Positions 58,752 through 58,803 of a stretch of DNA of 58,803 nucleotides are shown piece by piece. Each line of letters begins with the position of its first letter. Within the stretch, counting starts at the first letter, position 1. Below the pieces are notes generated by a model. It was not told the DNA's origin. It ran no database searches and saw only the letters and a list, made by a program, of their open reading frames with translations. The stretch comes from Alphaproteobacteria bacterium. Lineage in GTDB: Bacteria > Pseudomonadota > Alphaproteobacteria > UBA7985 > JAUIBT01. The DNA lies in NCBI GenBank assembly GCA_030428565.1, contig JAUIDR010000018.1, positions 1 to 58,803 of the forward strand. The letters run 5' to 3'. Position numbers and translations under genes: made by a program.

Positions 58752-58803
58752 TGGGGCGCGTGATGGAGACGAAGAAGGTCAACAATCGGCGGTATTGGTC
58801 TGA
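58751..58803 (+). CDS. Possible start of a gene cut by the window edge
   Basis: ATG at 58751 (or 58763 in the same frame) opens a frame that runs off the end: MGRVMETKKVNNRRYWS. The basic lead with RRYWS is reminiscent of the N-terminus of small transposase helper proteins such as the first gene of IS66 elements, but 17 residues are too few to decide. No ribosome site is visible because the palindrome occupies that position. Confidence 0.25.
   Translation, partial: MGRVMETKKVNNRRYWS

Noticed and set aside
1-58803. tRNA or rRNA genes
   Set aside because: Reading the gaps on both strands I found no cloverleaf with a conserved T-loop (GTTCGAATC-like) or rRNA segments; a tRNAscan-SE run would settle it.

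Overview
This 58.8 kb stretch is chromosomal DNA from an alphaproteobacterium, probably Rhodospirillales-like in the broad sense. Four things point there: the run scpA-scpB-tatA-tatB-tatC-serS-surE-pcm-nlpD-like; an RNase E whose S1 domain is split by a very large acidic insert, as in alphaproteobacteria; a threonine synthase beginning with the usual alphaproteobacterial MxYISTRG start followed by an M16 peptidase; and DctBD beside a TRAP transporter. The DNA is GC-rich and even in style. I see no phage, CRISPR array, rRNA or tRNA. Assignment below class level is inference.

Layout. 1-11.1 kb, plus strand: a 5'-truncated SPOR-domain protein, scpAB, an orphan Fbp-type ABC ATPase, tatABC, a terminator, then serS, surE, pcm and an NlpD-like LysM/LytM protein. 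11.1-20.6 kb, minus strand: a small lipoprotein, an aromatic/aspartate-type aminotransferase, purA, a DMT permease, and a polyamine-type ABC importer (SBP, ATPase, two permeases). The SBP-ATPase gap is packed with 52-bp tandem repeats and hairpins, and a structured RNA-like element with a strong terminator lies upstream of the SBP gene. 20.5-28 kb: a 46-residue RAE-type protein, an MFS transporter, a MoxR ATPase, mazG and rne. 28.6-32.8 kb, plus strand: an AmiC-like amidase and penicillin-binding protein 1A. 32.9-36.2 kb, minus strand: an operon of an alpha/beta hydrolase, a membrane-anchored MurF-like ligase and a TPM-domain protein. 36.3-43 kb, minus strand: TRAP genes dctM, dctQ, dctP and the regulators dctD and dctB. 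43-49 kb: thrC, an M16 peptidase, a lipoprotein, a hydrolase and a DMT permease. 49-54.2 kb: a two-component pair, a 34-residue membrane peptide and prpE. 54.5-58.4 kb: a long DUF349-like coiled-coil protein and a secreted CE4 polysaccharide deacetylase. A perfect palindrome and a possible transposase start lie at the right edge.

How the genes fit together. Much of the window serves the envelope and cell division: a SPOR protein, a degenerate LytM activator, an amidase, PBP1A, a MurF-like ligase, a CE4 deacetylase and Tat export (family knowledge: Tat often exports amidases). ScpAB and RNase E are core chromosome and RNA machinery. Nutrient import comes from the polyamine ABC and dicarboxylate-type TRAP systems, each with a hairpin after its SBP gene that could set a high SBP-to-permease ratio.

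The points I rate highest are: the alternative-pairing RNA element between the small RAE-type gene and potD; the repeat-rich potD-potA gap; a DctD that has lost the GAFTGA threonine, the Walker B glutamate and one arginine finger; the membrane MurF/hydrolase/TPM operon; and the 34-residue membrane peptide with a structured leader and strong terminator.
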